The notes under the pieces are model-generated. The model was not told where the DNA came from. It saw only the letters and a program-made list of their open reading frames with translations, and searched no databases. Of a stretch of 64,000 nucleotides of DNA, positions 1 to 8,511 are shown in pieces; the first letter of the stretch is position 1; every line of letters starts with the position of its first letter. Source of the stretch: Thalassobaculum litoreum DSM 18839 (GTDB lineage: Bacteria; Pseudomonadota; Alphaproteobacteria; Thalassobaculales; Thalassobaculaceae); NCBI RefSeq assembly GCF_900102465.1, contig NZ_FNBW01000012.1, positions 1 to 64,000 of the forward strand. The letters are read 5' to 3'. The position numbers and the translations under genes are program-made.

Positions 1-341
1 GGCCTTCACCGCCTATGTCGAGCAGGTCTTGGTACCGACACTGCGGTCAGGCGACATCGTCGTGATGGATAACCTTCCGGCTCACAAGCCCGCCGCAGTC
101 CGCGACGCGATTGAGCGGGCCGGCGCCGAGCTCCGCTTCCTGCCGCCCTACAGCCCAGACTTCAACCCGATCGAATTGGCCTTCTCCAAGATCAAGGCGC
201 TACTCAAAAAGGCCGCCGCCCGAACCCTACAAGACCTCTGGGACGCAATCGCTCAGGCCATCGATGCCGTCACGCCGGAAGAGGCCAGAAACTACTTCAC
301 CGCTACAGGGTACGATCATGAGTGATCCGAAAACGCTCTAG
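1..341 (+). mobile_element. right end of an IS630-type insertion sequence
   Basis: The transposase stops at 325 and the element should end shortly after. A candidate outer end is the stretch TGATCCGAAAACGCTCTAG at 323-341. The matching left terminal repeat is not in the window, so the exact boundary and the TA target duplication cannot be fixed. Confidence 0.45.
2..325 (+). CDS. IS630-family transposase, C-terminal part (5' end outside window)
   Basis: This is the catalytic C-terminal half of a DDE transposase that cuts and pastes an IS630/Tc1-like element. The reading frame is open from base 2, so the gene begins to the left of the window. MDNLPAHK carries the second catalytic Asp of the family, and [11 protein letters not shown] supplies the Pro-rich stretch and the final acidic residue; the C-terminus YDHE then a TGA at 323-325 is a normal IS630 ending. 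No internal stop is seen, so the part in view looks intact. Whether the whole element is functional cannot be judged here. It lies just outside the sensor kinase gene and marks this end as accessory DNA. Confidence 0.9.
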   Translation, partial: AFTAYVEQVLVPTLRSGDIVVMDNLPAHKPAAVRDAIERAGAELRFLPPYSPDFNPIELAFSKIKALLKKAAARTLQDLWDAIAQAIDAVTPEEARNYFTATGYDHE

Positions 342-492
342 TTTCGATCACCGATGCAGTTTCCAAGCGATTATTTGAGGATCCCTGTAACAAAATTCGG
401 TCGATCGAAGCTGCCAAAGCTCCCCTCAGTCCGTTCCACGAACGCTGACGTCAGAATGGCCTTGGGAGGAAGGCAGCGGATCGAAGTACGCC

Positions 493-2508
493 TCAAGCCT
501 TAACGAAATCGCACCAAAAGGTGCTGCCCTCGCCCACAACGCTCTCCACCCCGATTTCGCCACCCATGCGCTCGACCAGGCTTTTGGCGATGGTGAGACC
601 GACGCCGGTCCCTTCTCCTGCGATCAGGGCCTGACCTTTCACGCGGCTGAAGATGTTGAAGATTGTGGCCTGCTGGTCCTCCGGGATACCGGGACCGGTG
701 TCGGCGAACCGGAGTCTCACCTTCGTCGGCCCTGTCTCACCGAAGTCTATGGTCACGCGCCCGCCCCGGTGGTTGTACTTGATTGCGTTGGACAGGATAT
801 TGACCAGCACCTGACGGACCCGCGCGGGATCGGCGAAACATTGTACGTTCTCACGCTGGGCCGTCTTGTCGACTATTTCGACGTCGTGGCGCATGCCGAG
901 GAAGCGGACCTGCGCCAGCGCTTCTGACAGCACCGCCTGAAGCGACATCGTTTCGGCGGCGATCCGGAATTCCATCTGCTCCGCGTGGGTGAGTTCGAGC
1001 ACGTCCGTCACGAGGCCGTAGAGCTGATGTGCGGCCGTATGGATGTCGGTAAGCTGGTCCTGCTGCTTCTTGGAGAGCCGGTCGCCGCCAGACATCTTGA
1101 GGATTTCGGTGAAGCCTATGATCGCATTGAGCGGGGTGCGGAACTCGTGCGACAGGCTCGCCAGAAAGACACTCTTTGCTTTCGCGGCTTGTTCTGCCTT
1201 TGCCTTGGCCTGGAGCAGATCCCGCTCAAGCTCCACGCGCGCAGTGATGTCCTGACAGGTTCCGAAGACAACGATGTCTTTCGATGCGCCGCGCTCGAGC
1301 TTGAGGTTGGCTTCGACCCAGATCACCTCGCCGTTCTTGCGGATGAGCCGGTAGACTTCCGGGCCCAACGCCTCCGCGCCGTCGTCGATCCCCTTTTGGA
1401 TCCAGCCCATGACCCGGTCATGGTCGTCAGGGTGATGAACGGTGTCCGCGATCTCCTGAAGAGACGGCTCGTAACGTTCCTCATAGCCGAGAAGCGTACG
1501 CATGCCGTCCGACCAGGTAACCGTGGGCTGACCGAGGGTCCAACTGAAATTCCCGATGCGCGCGAGCCGCTGCGCCTCCGCAAGACGGTCCGAGCTCGTT
1601 CGCAGCGCGCCGGTCGCCTCCTCAACCCGGCGCCTCAGAACAAGAGCTGAGAGGACCGCGACGGTGCCAATTACGGCGAGAAACAAGGCCGCCGCGATCA
1701 GCCAATCGGGAATCCGGATGACGTCCGCCGGGCTGAACCACTCCTCATAGGCGTCAAAATAGGACGAGCTCGGATCCGTCTGAAGCTGCACGAGACCCGC
1801 ATCGAACGACGCGACCACGCTCTTCGGGACGGAGGGCGAAAAGGCGAAATAGAGCGCCGACGTGCTGAAGACGAACTGGGCGCGAAGGAGGCCCGAGCCG
1901 GCCTCCCGGCTTTCCCCGAAAAGATGGTTCACGATCGCGATGTCTGCTGCCCCGGACAAAACGGCCGCAAAGCTTTCCTTATGGCTCCCGGTCAGGACGT
2001 AGTCGATCGTCCAGCCGTTCTCCTGGGCGTACTCGTCGAGCTTCGTGGCCTGAATGCTGCCGTTGAGGACCGCGACGCGACGCCCGTCCAGATCCGCAAG
2101 GCCGCCTAGCACTAAGCCCGGCGGTATATAGAGATAGGACCAACTGTAGAGAGCAGGGGTCTCGCCGAAACGGAACCGCTCGGCGCGAGCCTCGGAAAAC
2201 GCGACGTCCGGCATCACGTCGAGCTCCCCGCGCTCCAGAAGCGACAGGCACTCGTCCCAGACGCACCGACGATAGACGATGTCTCGACCGATGCGCGCTG
2301 AGAGGGCCGCCAGTATGTCGGGGAAGAAGCCAGATGCCTCCCCGCTCTGTGTGACGAAGAGCTTCGGCGCATTGTCGTAGACGCCGACGGTCAGTGGCTT
2401 CTGGTCACCGACGGCCGCAGCCGACGTCGTAAGGCCGATCGCGAGGAGCACAAGCAACCAGCCGCGCCTCCGCAGCGCGATGCGCCACCAACTTCCGCTG
2501 CAGGTCAT
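493..2508 (-). CDS. hybrid membrane sensor histidine kinase (SBP_bac_3 - PAS - HisKA - HATPase)
   Basis: Predicted two-component sensor kinase of about 671 residues. An N-terminal hydrophobic segment (RRRGWLLVLLAIGLTTSAAA) is followed by a periplasmic solute-binding-like domain of the amino-acid binding type (roughly residues 35-260), a transmembrane helix (WLIAAALFLAVIGTVAVLSA), a PAS domain with a PAC tail, a HisKA domain whose H-box reads SLSHEFRTPLNAIIGFTEIL, and an ATPase with an N-box (ILSNAIKYN) and G-boxes (DTGPGIP, GTGVGLTIAKSL). All key kinase residues are present. The ATG at 2508 is preferred; an in-frame TTG at 2553 would add 15 residues. No receiver domain or response regulator lies nearby, so it is an orphan. 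The ligand is unknown; an amino acid or small amine would fit the domain class and the neighbouring oxidase operon, but that is inference. Confidence 0.85.
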   Translation of the reverse strand: MTCSGSWWRIALRRRGWLLVLLAIGLTTSAAAVGDQKPLTVGVYDNAPKLFVTQSGEASGFFPDILAALSARIGRDIVYRRCVWDECLSLLERGELDVMPDVAFSEARAERFRFGETPALYSWSYLYIPPGLVLGGLADLDGRRVAVLNGSIQATKLDEYAQENGWTIDYVLTGSHKESFAAVLSGAADIAIVNHLFGESREAGSGLLRAQFVFSTSALYFAFSPSVPKSVVASFDAGLVQLQTDPSSSYFDAYEEWFSPADVIRIPDWLIAAALFLAVIGTVAVLSALVLRRRVEEATGALRTSSDRLAEAQRLARIGNFSWTLGQPTVTWSDGMRTLLGYEERYEPSLQEIADTVHHPDDHDRVMGWIQKGIDDGAEALGPEVYRLIRKNGEVIWVEANLKLERGASKDIVVFGTCQDITARVELERDLLQAKAKAEQAAKAKSVFLASLSHEFRTPLNAIIGFTEILKMSGGDRLSKKQQDQLTDIHTAAHQLYGLVTDVLELTHAEQMEFRIAAETMSLQAVLSEALAQVRFLGMRHDVEIVDKTAQRENVQCFADPARVRQVLVNILSNAIKYNHRGGRVTIDFGETGPTKVRLRFADTGPGIPEDQQATIFNIFSRVKGQALIAGEGTGVGLTIAKSLVERMGGEIGVESVVGEGSTFWCDFVKA

Positions 2509-2998
2509 CTTCAAGCCGAGCCCCCTTGCGTCCGTAACTCTCCACCCGGTCAACTTGGACTCTCTGGTCAGTCACCACCATCAGCTTCAAGGACACCATT
2601 AGTACATATGGCGGCGCGCCTCCAATTCACGAGATCAGAGGGATCGACGGCGCCGGGATCATTGGATGGGTTGGAAGCGGGAACTGATTGAGACGGGCCA
2701 GGGCCCGGCCTCGCGGTGGCGCGGCTCGGTGAGATCGTCGATCTGGCAAACGTCGAAGACATCGGTCTCAACCACGGCACTGTGCAGCGGGTGCTCGGTG
2801 ACTTCCTGCGCGCTGTCGTGGCACTCCAGGAGGTAAGTCTGCGGGCGAAGGCGACCGTCGGCGCCGGCTCGACCCGACCCTGCGGCTGAAGGACCGTCGG
2901 CTTCGCAGGATCCAGAGCCTCCAAGGCACGTTGACGATCCGTGTCCCACGCTTGGCGCGCATCGGGAGAGCGGGACCGGTGCCGCCGTTGCTGGTCGG
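2509..2998. other. non-coding or decayed stretch between kinase and transposase remnant
   Basis: No open frame here looks like a protein: the candidates have biased arginine/serine-rich composition and no recognisable motif. The stretch joins the start of the kinase to the ISKra4-like remnant and is probably decayed mobile DNA plus the kinase promoter. Confidence 0.4.
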
Positions 2999-3235
2999 AT
3001 CGGCACGCTCGACCGCCTGCACTGGCGGCTTTGGAATGGCCAGACGGACAGGGTCCGCGACGCGCTCACGCAGATCGAGCGCCAGCCCGTCGAGTGCGCA
3101 CCGCCATCGGCAATCTCGGGGACTACATCAATGGCCAGAGCTCCTAATCTGGTCGACTACGCCCGGCGCCAGTGGGCCGGGCAGCCGGTCGGTACGTCGC
3201 CCTTGGAGGGCTTGGCATATGCATCGGTGTACCGG
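2999..3235 (+). pseudogene. decayed ISKra4-like transposase fragment
   Basis: Translated piecewise, this stretch resembles the C-terminal third of ISKra4-family transposases. One frame gives TLDRLHWRLWNGQTDRVRDA, matching the family's LHWLLWHGKVDRA-type segment. A second frame gives RTAIGNLGDYINGQ then a stop. The first frame then resumes with NLVDYARRQWAGQPVGTSPL, matching the family's NYGERYRAGERISTAFVES-type segment. The frame change and the loss of the expected C-terminus show a frameshifted, truncated relic. The family assignment is from memory of the motif order, not from a search. It separates the kinase from the oxidase operon. Confidence 0.55.
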
Positions 3236-3289
3236 CAAGCGGCCTGACCCACGCGTTCCAATCAGTCCCTGGCCGCACGCAGTCGCGCC

Positions 3290-4885
3290 TTACTGTGACA
3301 CTCGATCCACAATCGCCTGGACGGCCAGATCGGCGGATCGGATGGCACCCTCTTTCCAGCCCCACCAGTAGCTCAGGAAGTCGCCGGCCAGCATGACATT
3401 GCCTTCCGGCACCGTCAGACGGGCATAGGCTTGCGGGTCCAGTTCGGGCGGGTTGTTCTGCCAGCCGCCGGGGAAATGCGGCATGTTGTGCCAGGCGATA
3501 GAGAGCGCTCGGTCGCGGTGCACCCAATTCGAGAAACCCGGGTGCAGCTTCTCGCCGCCCTCCAGCGCCAGGGCGACACGCTCGGGATGGGACAGCGCGC
3601 CGAAGAGCTGAGCGTTGGCGCCACTGTTGTAGGCGCCGGTCAGGACGCCGGTCTTCGAGAAGTAGGAGTCCGACGGATACCAGAGCTGGGTGATCGGGTG
3701 ATCCGTCCAGCTGATGCCGCCGTAGATCTGGTCGTTCTCTTCCCAGAAGCGGTGGGTCGCCTGCCAACCGAGCTTGAAGGCAGGCGTATCCTGGATGCGG
3801 GTCAGCGCATCCGCATAGGCCGGACGGAAATTATTCTTCACTCGGGCGAGAACCGATGGCGCCATGGTCGAAATGCAATAGTCAGCCTGCTCCCGGCCCT
3901 TGGCGTGCACAACCACGACACCGGTTTCGGTGTTCACGACCTCGCGGACCGGGCTTTCTGTCACCACGAGGTCCCTGACGGTGCGTCCGCCCGGGATCGC
4001 GGCCGCCAGAAAGCCCTTCACGATCATGTCCATGCCGCCGACCGGCTGCATCAGGCTGGTCTGCCAGTAGTCGGTCATGTCGTTGAAGAGCCCGTTCCGC
4101 CAGAAGTCACTGTCGAGCAGTGTCTTCAGCTCAAGATCCGGATACAGCGTTCCCGGATCGCGGCCGGCGCCCGGCGGAACCGAATAGCCGGCCCGGCTTG
4201 AGCTTCGGTAGACGAGCCGGTCACCCTGGCGGTTCAGCGCACCGAACTGTTCGAGCATGCCCTTGAATGCGGCGTGGTCCTCGGCGGTGATCGACGCATC
4301 CAGAGCCGCGGGGTCCGGCACCTTAGCCAACATCTCGCTCAACCGGCCACGCAGGTCGTGTTTGATGCGCCGCAGTTGGACGGGTTGGCCGCCGAGCGCT
4401 TGGTCGCTCTGCAGGAGATTGGCCCGGCTCGCGAAGATGTAGGGCTCCATCGCGACGCCGAGCGTGCGGCAGTACTCAAGCACGGCGGTATGATGATGCG
4501 GTATGCGCCCGGGGCCGGCGTTCAGGTACAGCCCGTCGTCGAAACGGCAGACCATTTTCTCCCGACCGACCTCGGCATAGCTGTCTCCGGGTCGTACCGT
4601 CAGGCTCCTGCCGCCGATATGTCCGTTCGCTTCGACGATCTTCACATCGAAGCCGGCCCGCGCGAGCTGCAGGCCCGCCGTCAGCCCGGCCATCCCAGCT
4701 CCGAGGATCACCACGCTTCGTCCGGCGCCGATATCGGCCGGCCTCACCGGTATTCCGGCATGGGCAGGCGGGATCGCCAGCAGGCCGAGCGTTGTCAGAC
4801 CGTGATAGGCCGCGCCGGCTCCGCCGAGGGCAGCAAGCCGCCCCAGCAGACCCCGTCGGGTCATTGGTCGTCCGTTCCAGTTCAT
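3290..4885 (-). CDS. Tat-exported FAD-dependent amine oxidase
   Basis: Flavin amine oxidase of about 531 residues, expected to oxidise a primary or secondary amine or an amino acid to the imine with O2 as acceptor. The N-terminus has a twin-arginine signal (MTRRGLLGRL followed by a hydrophobic run ending PPAHAG), so the protein should fold around FAD in the cytoplasm and then be exported. The dinucleotide-binding motif VVILGAGMAGLTAGLQLARA and EANGHIGGRS follow directly. The C-terminal FAD-binding segment is GNVMLAGDFLSYWWGWKEGA. The ATG at 4885 follows a GGAGAGG ribosome site; upstream in-frame codons overlap the previous gene. It is the last gene of the five-gene oxidase operon, 31 bases after the multicopper oxidase. 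The substrate is unknown. Confidence 0.85.
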   Translation of the reverse strand: MNWNGRPMTRRGLLGRLAALGGAGAAYHGLTTLGLLAIPPAHAGIPVRPADIGAGRSVVILGAGMAGLTAGLQLARAGFDVKIVEANGHIGGRSLTVRPGDSYAEVGREKMVCRFDDGLYLNAGPGRIPHHHTAVLEYCRTLGVAMEPYIFASRANLLQSDQALGGQPVQLRRIKHDLRGRLSEMLAKVPDPAALDASITAEDHAAFKGMLEQFGALNRQGDRLVYRSSSRAGYSVPPGAGRDPGTLYPDLELKTLLDSDFWRNGLFNDMTDYWQTSLMQPVGGMDMIVKGFLAAAIPGGRTVRDLVVTESPVREVVNTETGVVVVHAKGREQADYCISTMAPSVLARVKNNFRPAYADALTRIQDTPAFKLGWQATHRFWEENDQIYGGISWTDHPITQLWYPSDSYFSKTGVLTGAYNSGANAQLFGALSHPERVALALEGGEKLHPGFSNWVHRDRALSIAWHNMPHFPGGWQNNPPELDPQAYARLTVPEGNVMLAGDFLSYWWGWKEGAIRSADLAVQAIVDRVSQ

Positions 4886-4916
4886 GTCGGGTACCTCTCC
4901 CTGCCATTGACGCCAG

Positions 4917-7900
4917 CTAACGCGATACCGCCCAGGGACGGGTGACGATCCCACCCCCGATATCGAAATAAGAGACGGATTGCCGGTCCGGGGCGATCGC
5001 CGCGATCAGACCAGTGACCGGTGTGTCGGGGTCGGCTGCGGTGATGAGCCCGGTGGCGACGACCAGGCCGCCCTCGAGCGATCGCTGACCCGGGAACGGG
5101 GTGAAGAGGGCAACCGATCGCAGCATGCGGGTGCGGTCGGCCACCGCCTCTTCATGGTTATGACCGCCGGGGCCGACATACTCGAGAACGGCGACCTCCG
5201 GATCCTGCCGGCTGGTGCCGCGGGTGACGATCACCTGTGCCCGATAGGACTCCTCGACCACCGGATTGAATCCGGGCTCGGAAAGCGGGGGATAGGTGGC
5301 GAAGCCCGCGCCGACCAACCCGACGGCGACATTGGTGCCGTCGGTGCCGGGAAGCGGGTCCACCAGCTCTGCGATCACCGCGCCTTGTCCTTGGGGTGCG
5401 CAGATCGACAGCTTCAGGTCCCGGTCCAAGGCGGCATTGCCGGTGGCGGACGCAAAATTGCCGATGCCGGCCGCCGCTTCGGTGAGGAACTGTCCGCTCA
5501 GCACCGCCACCCGGTTGCGTACGCCGGGGCCGTTGCCGACAACGATGTCGTCCCAGTTGTCGCCGTCGATATCGCCGACCGCGACCCGGATGCCGCCGAC
5601 CCGGTAGGAGACGTCGAAGACCGGGACTTCCAGCTTGAGTTCGGCTTTCCAGCCGTCATCGCTCTTCACGATGTCGTACACCGCGACCGAAGGCCGGGTT
5701 CCCGACCCGGATCCGATCACGATCTCGTCCACCGCGTCGCCGTCGATATCGCCGAGCGCCACGCTCGCGCCGTCGCCGGCCCCGCCGAACGGTCGGATCT
5801 CCAGAACGGTCTCGGATGGGGACGCCGGATCGATCAGGCGGACCAGCGGTTCGCCCCGCGACGCGGCGACCGCCAAAAAGGCGCCGTACCCACCCAGCGC
5901 GTTGCCGATCCCAGCGCTCACGCCGCCGCGGTAGGCCGGATCGAATGCCTGGAAGCGGGAGACTTCCCGACCGCTTGCCGCCTCGACGACGCTCAGCTCC
6001 GGCGGAGTGCCGGGACCCGCGCCGACGGCGACCAACTCTTCGGTGCGGGGACGGGAAATCACGACGGACGCCATCATGCCGCTGTCCTCGTGCAGCAGCA
6101 TGTGACAGTGCATGACGAACTTCCCGGGAAAGGCGGAGGCCTTCATCTTCAGGTGCACTTTGCTGCGACCTGGCAAGGTCAGGGTGTCCATGACCCGGCG
6201 GAAGGGATAGATGATCGGGTTCGAGGGCAGATCCGTGCGCAGCTTGGTCAGCGCCTGGTCCTGATAGTACTCGATCCGCTCGATGATGAAGTCGCCCTGG
6301 TGGATGTGGATCGGATGCGCCACCTGGGAGTAGGTGCTAACGATCCAGCGCTCGATATCTCCGGAATAGCCCTGGATCACGGCGTTGTTCGGGAAGTAGC
6401 CGAAGTTGACCCGGCCTCTCAGATACTGTTCGTCGAAATCGAACGCGATGTCGCGGGTCAGGACCGGTTCGGCCTCGATCAGCGCCGGTGTCTTGGTGGG
6501 GGCGAATTCCGGAACCGCGCGCGCCACCGCTTCCCCCGCAACCTCGACAGTAGCCAGCACCAGCGTCGGCACGAAGGCCTGGGGGGGCTGGAAGGTCAGC
6601 ATCGCCGGCAGGTTACCGACTTGCCGCCCATAGGCGTAGTCGACCACATGGATCAGATGGTAGGTGCCCGGTTCGGACGGCGCCGTCACCGCCCAGGTCA
6701 GGCGCTCACCCGGGCCCACGAAGAAATCCTCGATAGGGTCCCGGTGCTTGATCAGATGGCCGGCCAGCGGCACATACTCGTCGTTCCCGTCCTGCGCCAG
6801 GATCGTGGTGCGGAACAAGGGGGTGGAGGGATCGACGGTCCCGTCAGCACCGATCCGCGCCAATGCCAGCGAATAGGAGGCGGAGACATTGACGTTCATG
6901 GCGGTCCAGATCTGGGTCTCGTTCGGCCGCATCGCGATGGTCGGGTTGAGCTGACCGTTGACGAGGTGACTCGGACGATAGTCCGGCGCTGTTCTCGGCG
7001 CGCCGACTGCCGCAGCCGGGTTCGGGTCGGTGAGCGTCGGGCTTGTGTTGTTTGCGACCGGTCCAAGAATGAAGAGGTCCGGGTCTTCCCGGCTGGGGGC
7101 GAGTGCCATTCCACTCAGGACAAGCTGCTGAGAGACCAGCCCTTCGACCAGCGGTCGATGCATCGGTGCGACCACGCCGCCGACCTGGATCAGCCCCGCC
7201 AGCCCGCCGAACACCTGCGGCGCGGTCGAGCCGTGCATGTGCGGATGATACCAATTCATGCCGTCCGAATGGGTCGCACCGAGGCGCATTTCGGTACGGT
7301 AGCTGTGGCCCGGTCGGAAGGCGCGGTAGACGTTGTCTCCTTCGCCGGCGGGGCTTACCAGAAGCCCGTGGGTGTGCAGGTTCGAGGCATCCGGCACCGG
7401 CTCGGTTGGGTCGAAATGCAGGTCGCTTGCCTGCAGCACCTCGTTTGGAATCCGCTGGTCCTCGATCCTGAGGCGCAGGGTGTCGCCGGCCTCCAGCATC
7501 AGCGTCGGTGCCGGGAAGATCCCGTTATACGACGAGACCACGCCACCGACCCGGCTCTGGCCTTCGAAACTTGCCACCCGATAGGGTCTGGATCCCATCA
7601 GCATGGGCGCGGCGGCGGTCCCGGTAATGAGCCGGAGCTCAGCATCGAGGACGCCGTCGACGGACCGCAAAGCCCGGTCTCCGGAGGTCAGATCCAGCAG
7701 AGGGCCGTCGGATGGCAGAGGCCCGCCGTCGAACGGTGCGATCGCCACCCCGATCCGCGGTTGGTAGTAGACGACCTCGCCGCAGGGCAGGAAGACCTGG
7801 TCGGCGGGCCTCGGTGGACAATGCGGTCTCGGCAGCGGGCCCTCCGCAGCCTGCGCCGGGATCGGAAGGCAGATGCTCAGGCCGATGGTTATCGCGGTCC

Positions 7901-7979
7901 GGACGACCGCCGCCCGGAGCCTTGGCACAGGTGCAGAGGTGGGCGTCTTCGTCCTGGCTGTCGTCGAAAGTCCGGTCAT
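4917..7979 (-). CDS. exported multicopper oxidase with C-terminal FG-GAP repeats
   Basis: A large (about 1020-residue) multicopper oxidase. After a Sec-type signal (AITIGLSICLPIPAQA) come the four copper-ligand motifs in order: LHTHG (about residues 201-205), WYHPHMHG (243-250), HPIHIHQGDF (555-564) and HCHMLLHEDSGM (624-635), so all three copper sites look complete, with Met as axial type-1 ligand. After residue 650 the protein carries a region unlike laccases, with at least two calcium-binding FG-GAP/VCBS-type blades (ALGDIDGDAVDEIVIGS and AVGDIDGDNWDDIVVGN), suggesting a partial beta-propeller for binding a partner or surface polymer. It oxidises a one-electron donor and reduces O2 to water; the donor is unknown. 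The ATG at 7979 has a GTGAGGTG ribosome site. Fourth gene of the oxidase operon. Confidence 0.88.
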   Translation of the reverse strand: MTGLSTTARTKTPTSAPVPRLRAAVVRTAITIGLSICLPIPAQAAEGPLPRPHCPPRPADQVFLPCGEVVYYQPRIGVAIAPFDGGPLPSDGPLLDLTSGDRALRSVDGVLDAELRLITGTAAAPMLMGSRPYRVASFEGQSRVGGVVSSYNGIFPAPTLMLEAGDTLRLRIEDQRIPNEVLQASDLHFDPTEPVPDASNLHTHGLLVSPAGEGDNVYRAFRPGHSYRTEMRLGATHSDGMNWYHPHMHGSTAPQVFGGLAGLIQVGGVVAPMHRPLVEGLVSQQLVLSGMALAPSREDPDLFILGPVANNTSPTLTDPNPAAAVGAPRTAPDYRPSHLVNGQLNPTIAMRPNETQIWTAMNVNVSASYSLALARIGADGTVDPSTPLFRTTILAQDGNDEYVPLAGHLIKHRDPIEDFFVGPGERLTWAVTAPSEPGTYHLIHVVDYAYGRQVGNLPAMLTFQPPQAFVPTLVLATVEVAGEAVARAVPEFAPTKTPALIEAEPVLTRDIAFDFDEQYLRGRVNFGYFPNNAVIQGYSGDIERWIVSTYSQVAHPIHIHQGDFIIERIEYYQDQALTKLRTDLPSNPIIYPFRRVMDTLTLPGRSKVHLKMKASAFPGKFVMHCHMLLHEDSGMMASVVISRPRTEELVAVGAGPGTPPELSVVEAASGREVSRFQAFDPAYRGGVSAGIGNALGGYGAFLAVAASRGEPLVRLIDPASPSETVLEIRPFGGAGDGASVALGDIDGDAVDEIVIGSGSGTRPSVAVYDIVKSDDGWKAELKLEVPVFDVSYRVGGIRVAVGDIDGDNWDDIVVGNGPGVRNRVAVLSGQFLTEAAAGIGNFASATGNAALDRDLKLSICAPQGQGAVIAELVDPLPGTDGTNVAVGLVGAGFATYPPLSEPGFNPVVEESYRAQVIVTRGTSRQDPEVAVLEYVGPGGHNHEEAVADRTRMLRSVALFTPFPGQRSLEGGLVVATGLITAADPDTPVTGLIAAIAPDRQSVSYFDIGGGIVTRPWAVSR

Positions 7980-8033
7980 CACCACACCTCACACTGTTCC
8001 GCCAAAGTCCGCTCAACGGACGGCGGTCGCCCG

Positions 8034-8510
8034 TCAGTCGGCGAGCACGGCGTTACATTCGATCTCGACGCTCGCGCCAAGCGGGAGTGCCGGGACGATC
8101 ACTGTGGACCTCGCCGGAGGGTTTGTCGGGAAATACTCCCGATATGCCTCGTTCATCTTCGGGAAGTCCTCGATATCTGCCAGCAGCACCATGCATTTGA
8201 CGGTGTTCTCAAACGACCCGCCGGCCAGCTCCACATACTCTTTGATATAGGCGAGCGACTGGCGTGCCTCGGCGCTGACGCCGCCCGGGACGAGTTCCGC
8301 CTTGCCTGGCACATGACCGAGAACGCCGGAGACGTAGATCGTGTCGCCGGCGCGCACGACAGCTGAATAGGGGAGGCCGGGCAGGTTGTGGTCGGGGTAC
8401 GCCTTGATCTCGCCGGCCCGACCAGGGGTCGGCATCCCAGCGGCCGCGACAAGAACCGCGAACGCCGGCAATGCGAGGGCCCAGGCCCTGAAATTCTTGG
8501 GGAGCTTCAT
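8034..8510 (-). CDS. exported RidA/YjgF-family imine deaminase
   Basis: A 158-residue Rid-family protein. RidA enzymes hydrolyse reactive enamines and imines to ketones or aldehydes and ammonia. The signature PPARSTVIVPALPLGASVEI includes the key arginine (Arg134), so it is probably catalytically competent. Most RidA proteins are cytoplasmic and about 130 residues; this one has an extra 30-residue N-terminus with a hydrophobic core (WALALPAFAVLVAAAGMPTP), i.e. a predicted signal peptide or membrane anchor. It starts one base after the end of lodB and lies between two exported oxidases, which fits a role in hydrolysing the imine made by the amine oxidases outside the cytoplasm. That role is inference from context. 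Confidence 0.85.
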   Translation of the reverse strand: MKLPKNFRAWALALPAFAVLVAAAGMPTPGRAGEIKAYPDHNLPGLPYSAVVRAGDTIYVSGVLGHVPGKAELVPGGVSAEARQSLAYIKEYVELAGGSFENTVKCMVLLADIEDFPKMNEAYREYFPTNPPARSTVIVPALPLGASVEIECNAVLAD

Positions 8511-8511
8511 G

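Noticed and set aside
314-341. Third copy of the REP-like element at the IS630 end
   Set aside because: GATCATGAGTGATC followed by GCTCTAG is reminiscent, but the diagnostic GATAGAGCAGAGTCACGC end is missing and the stretch is explained by the transposase 3' end.
4980-8366. Open frame of over 1100 codons on the plus strand opposite the copper oxidase
   Set aside because: It is antisense to three genes with clear motifs; GC-rich codon use makes such long antisense frames. The translation is His/Gln/Arg/Gly/Asp-rich with no domain.
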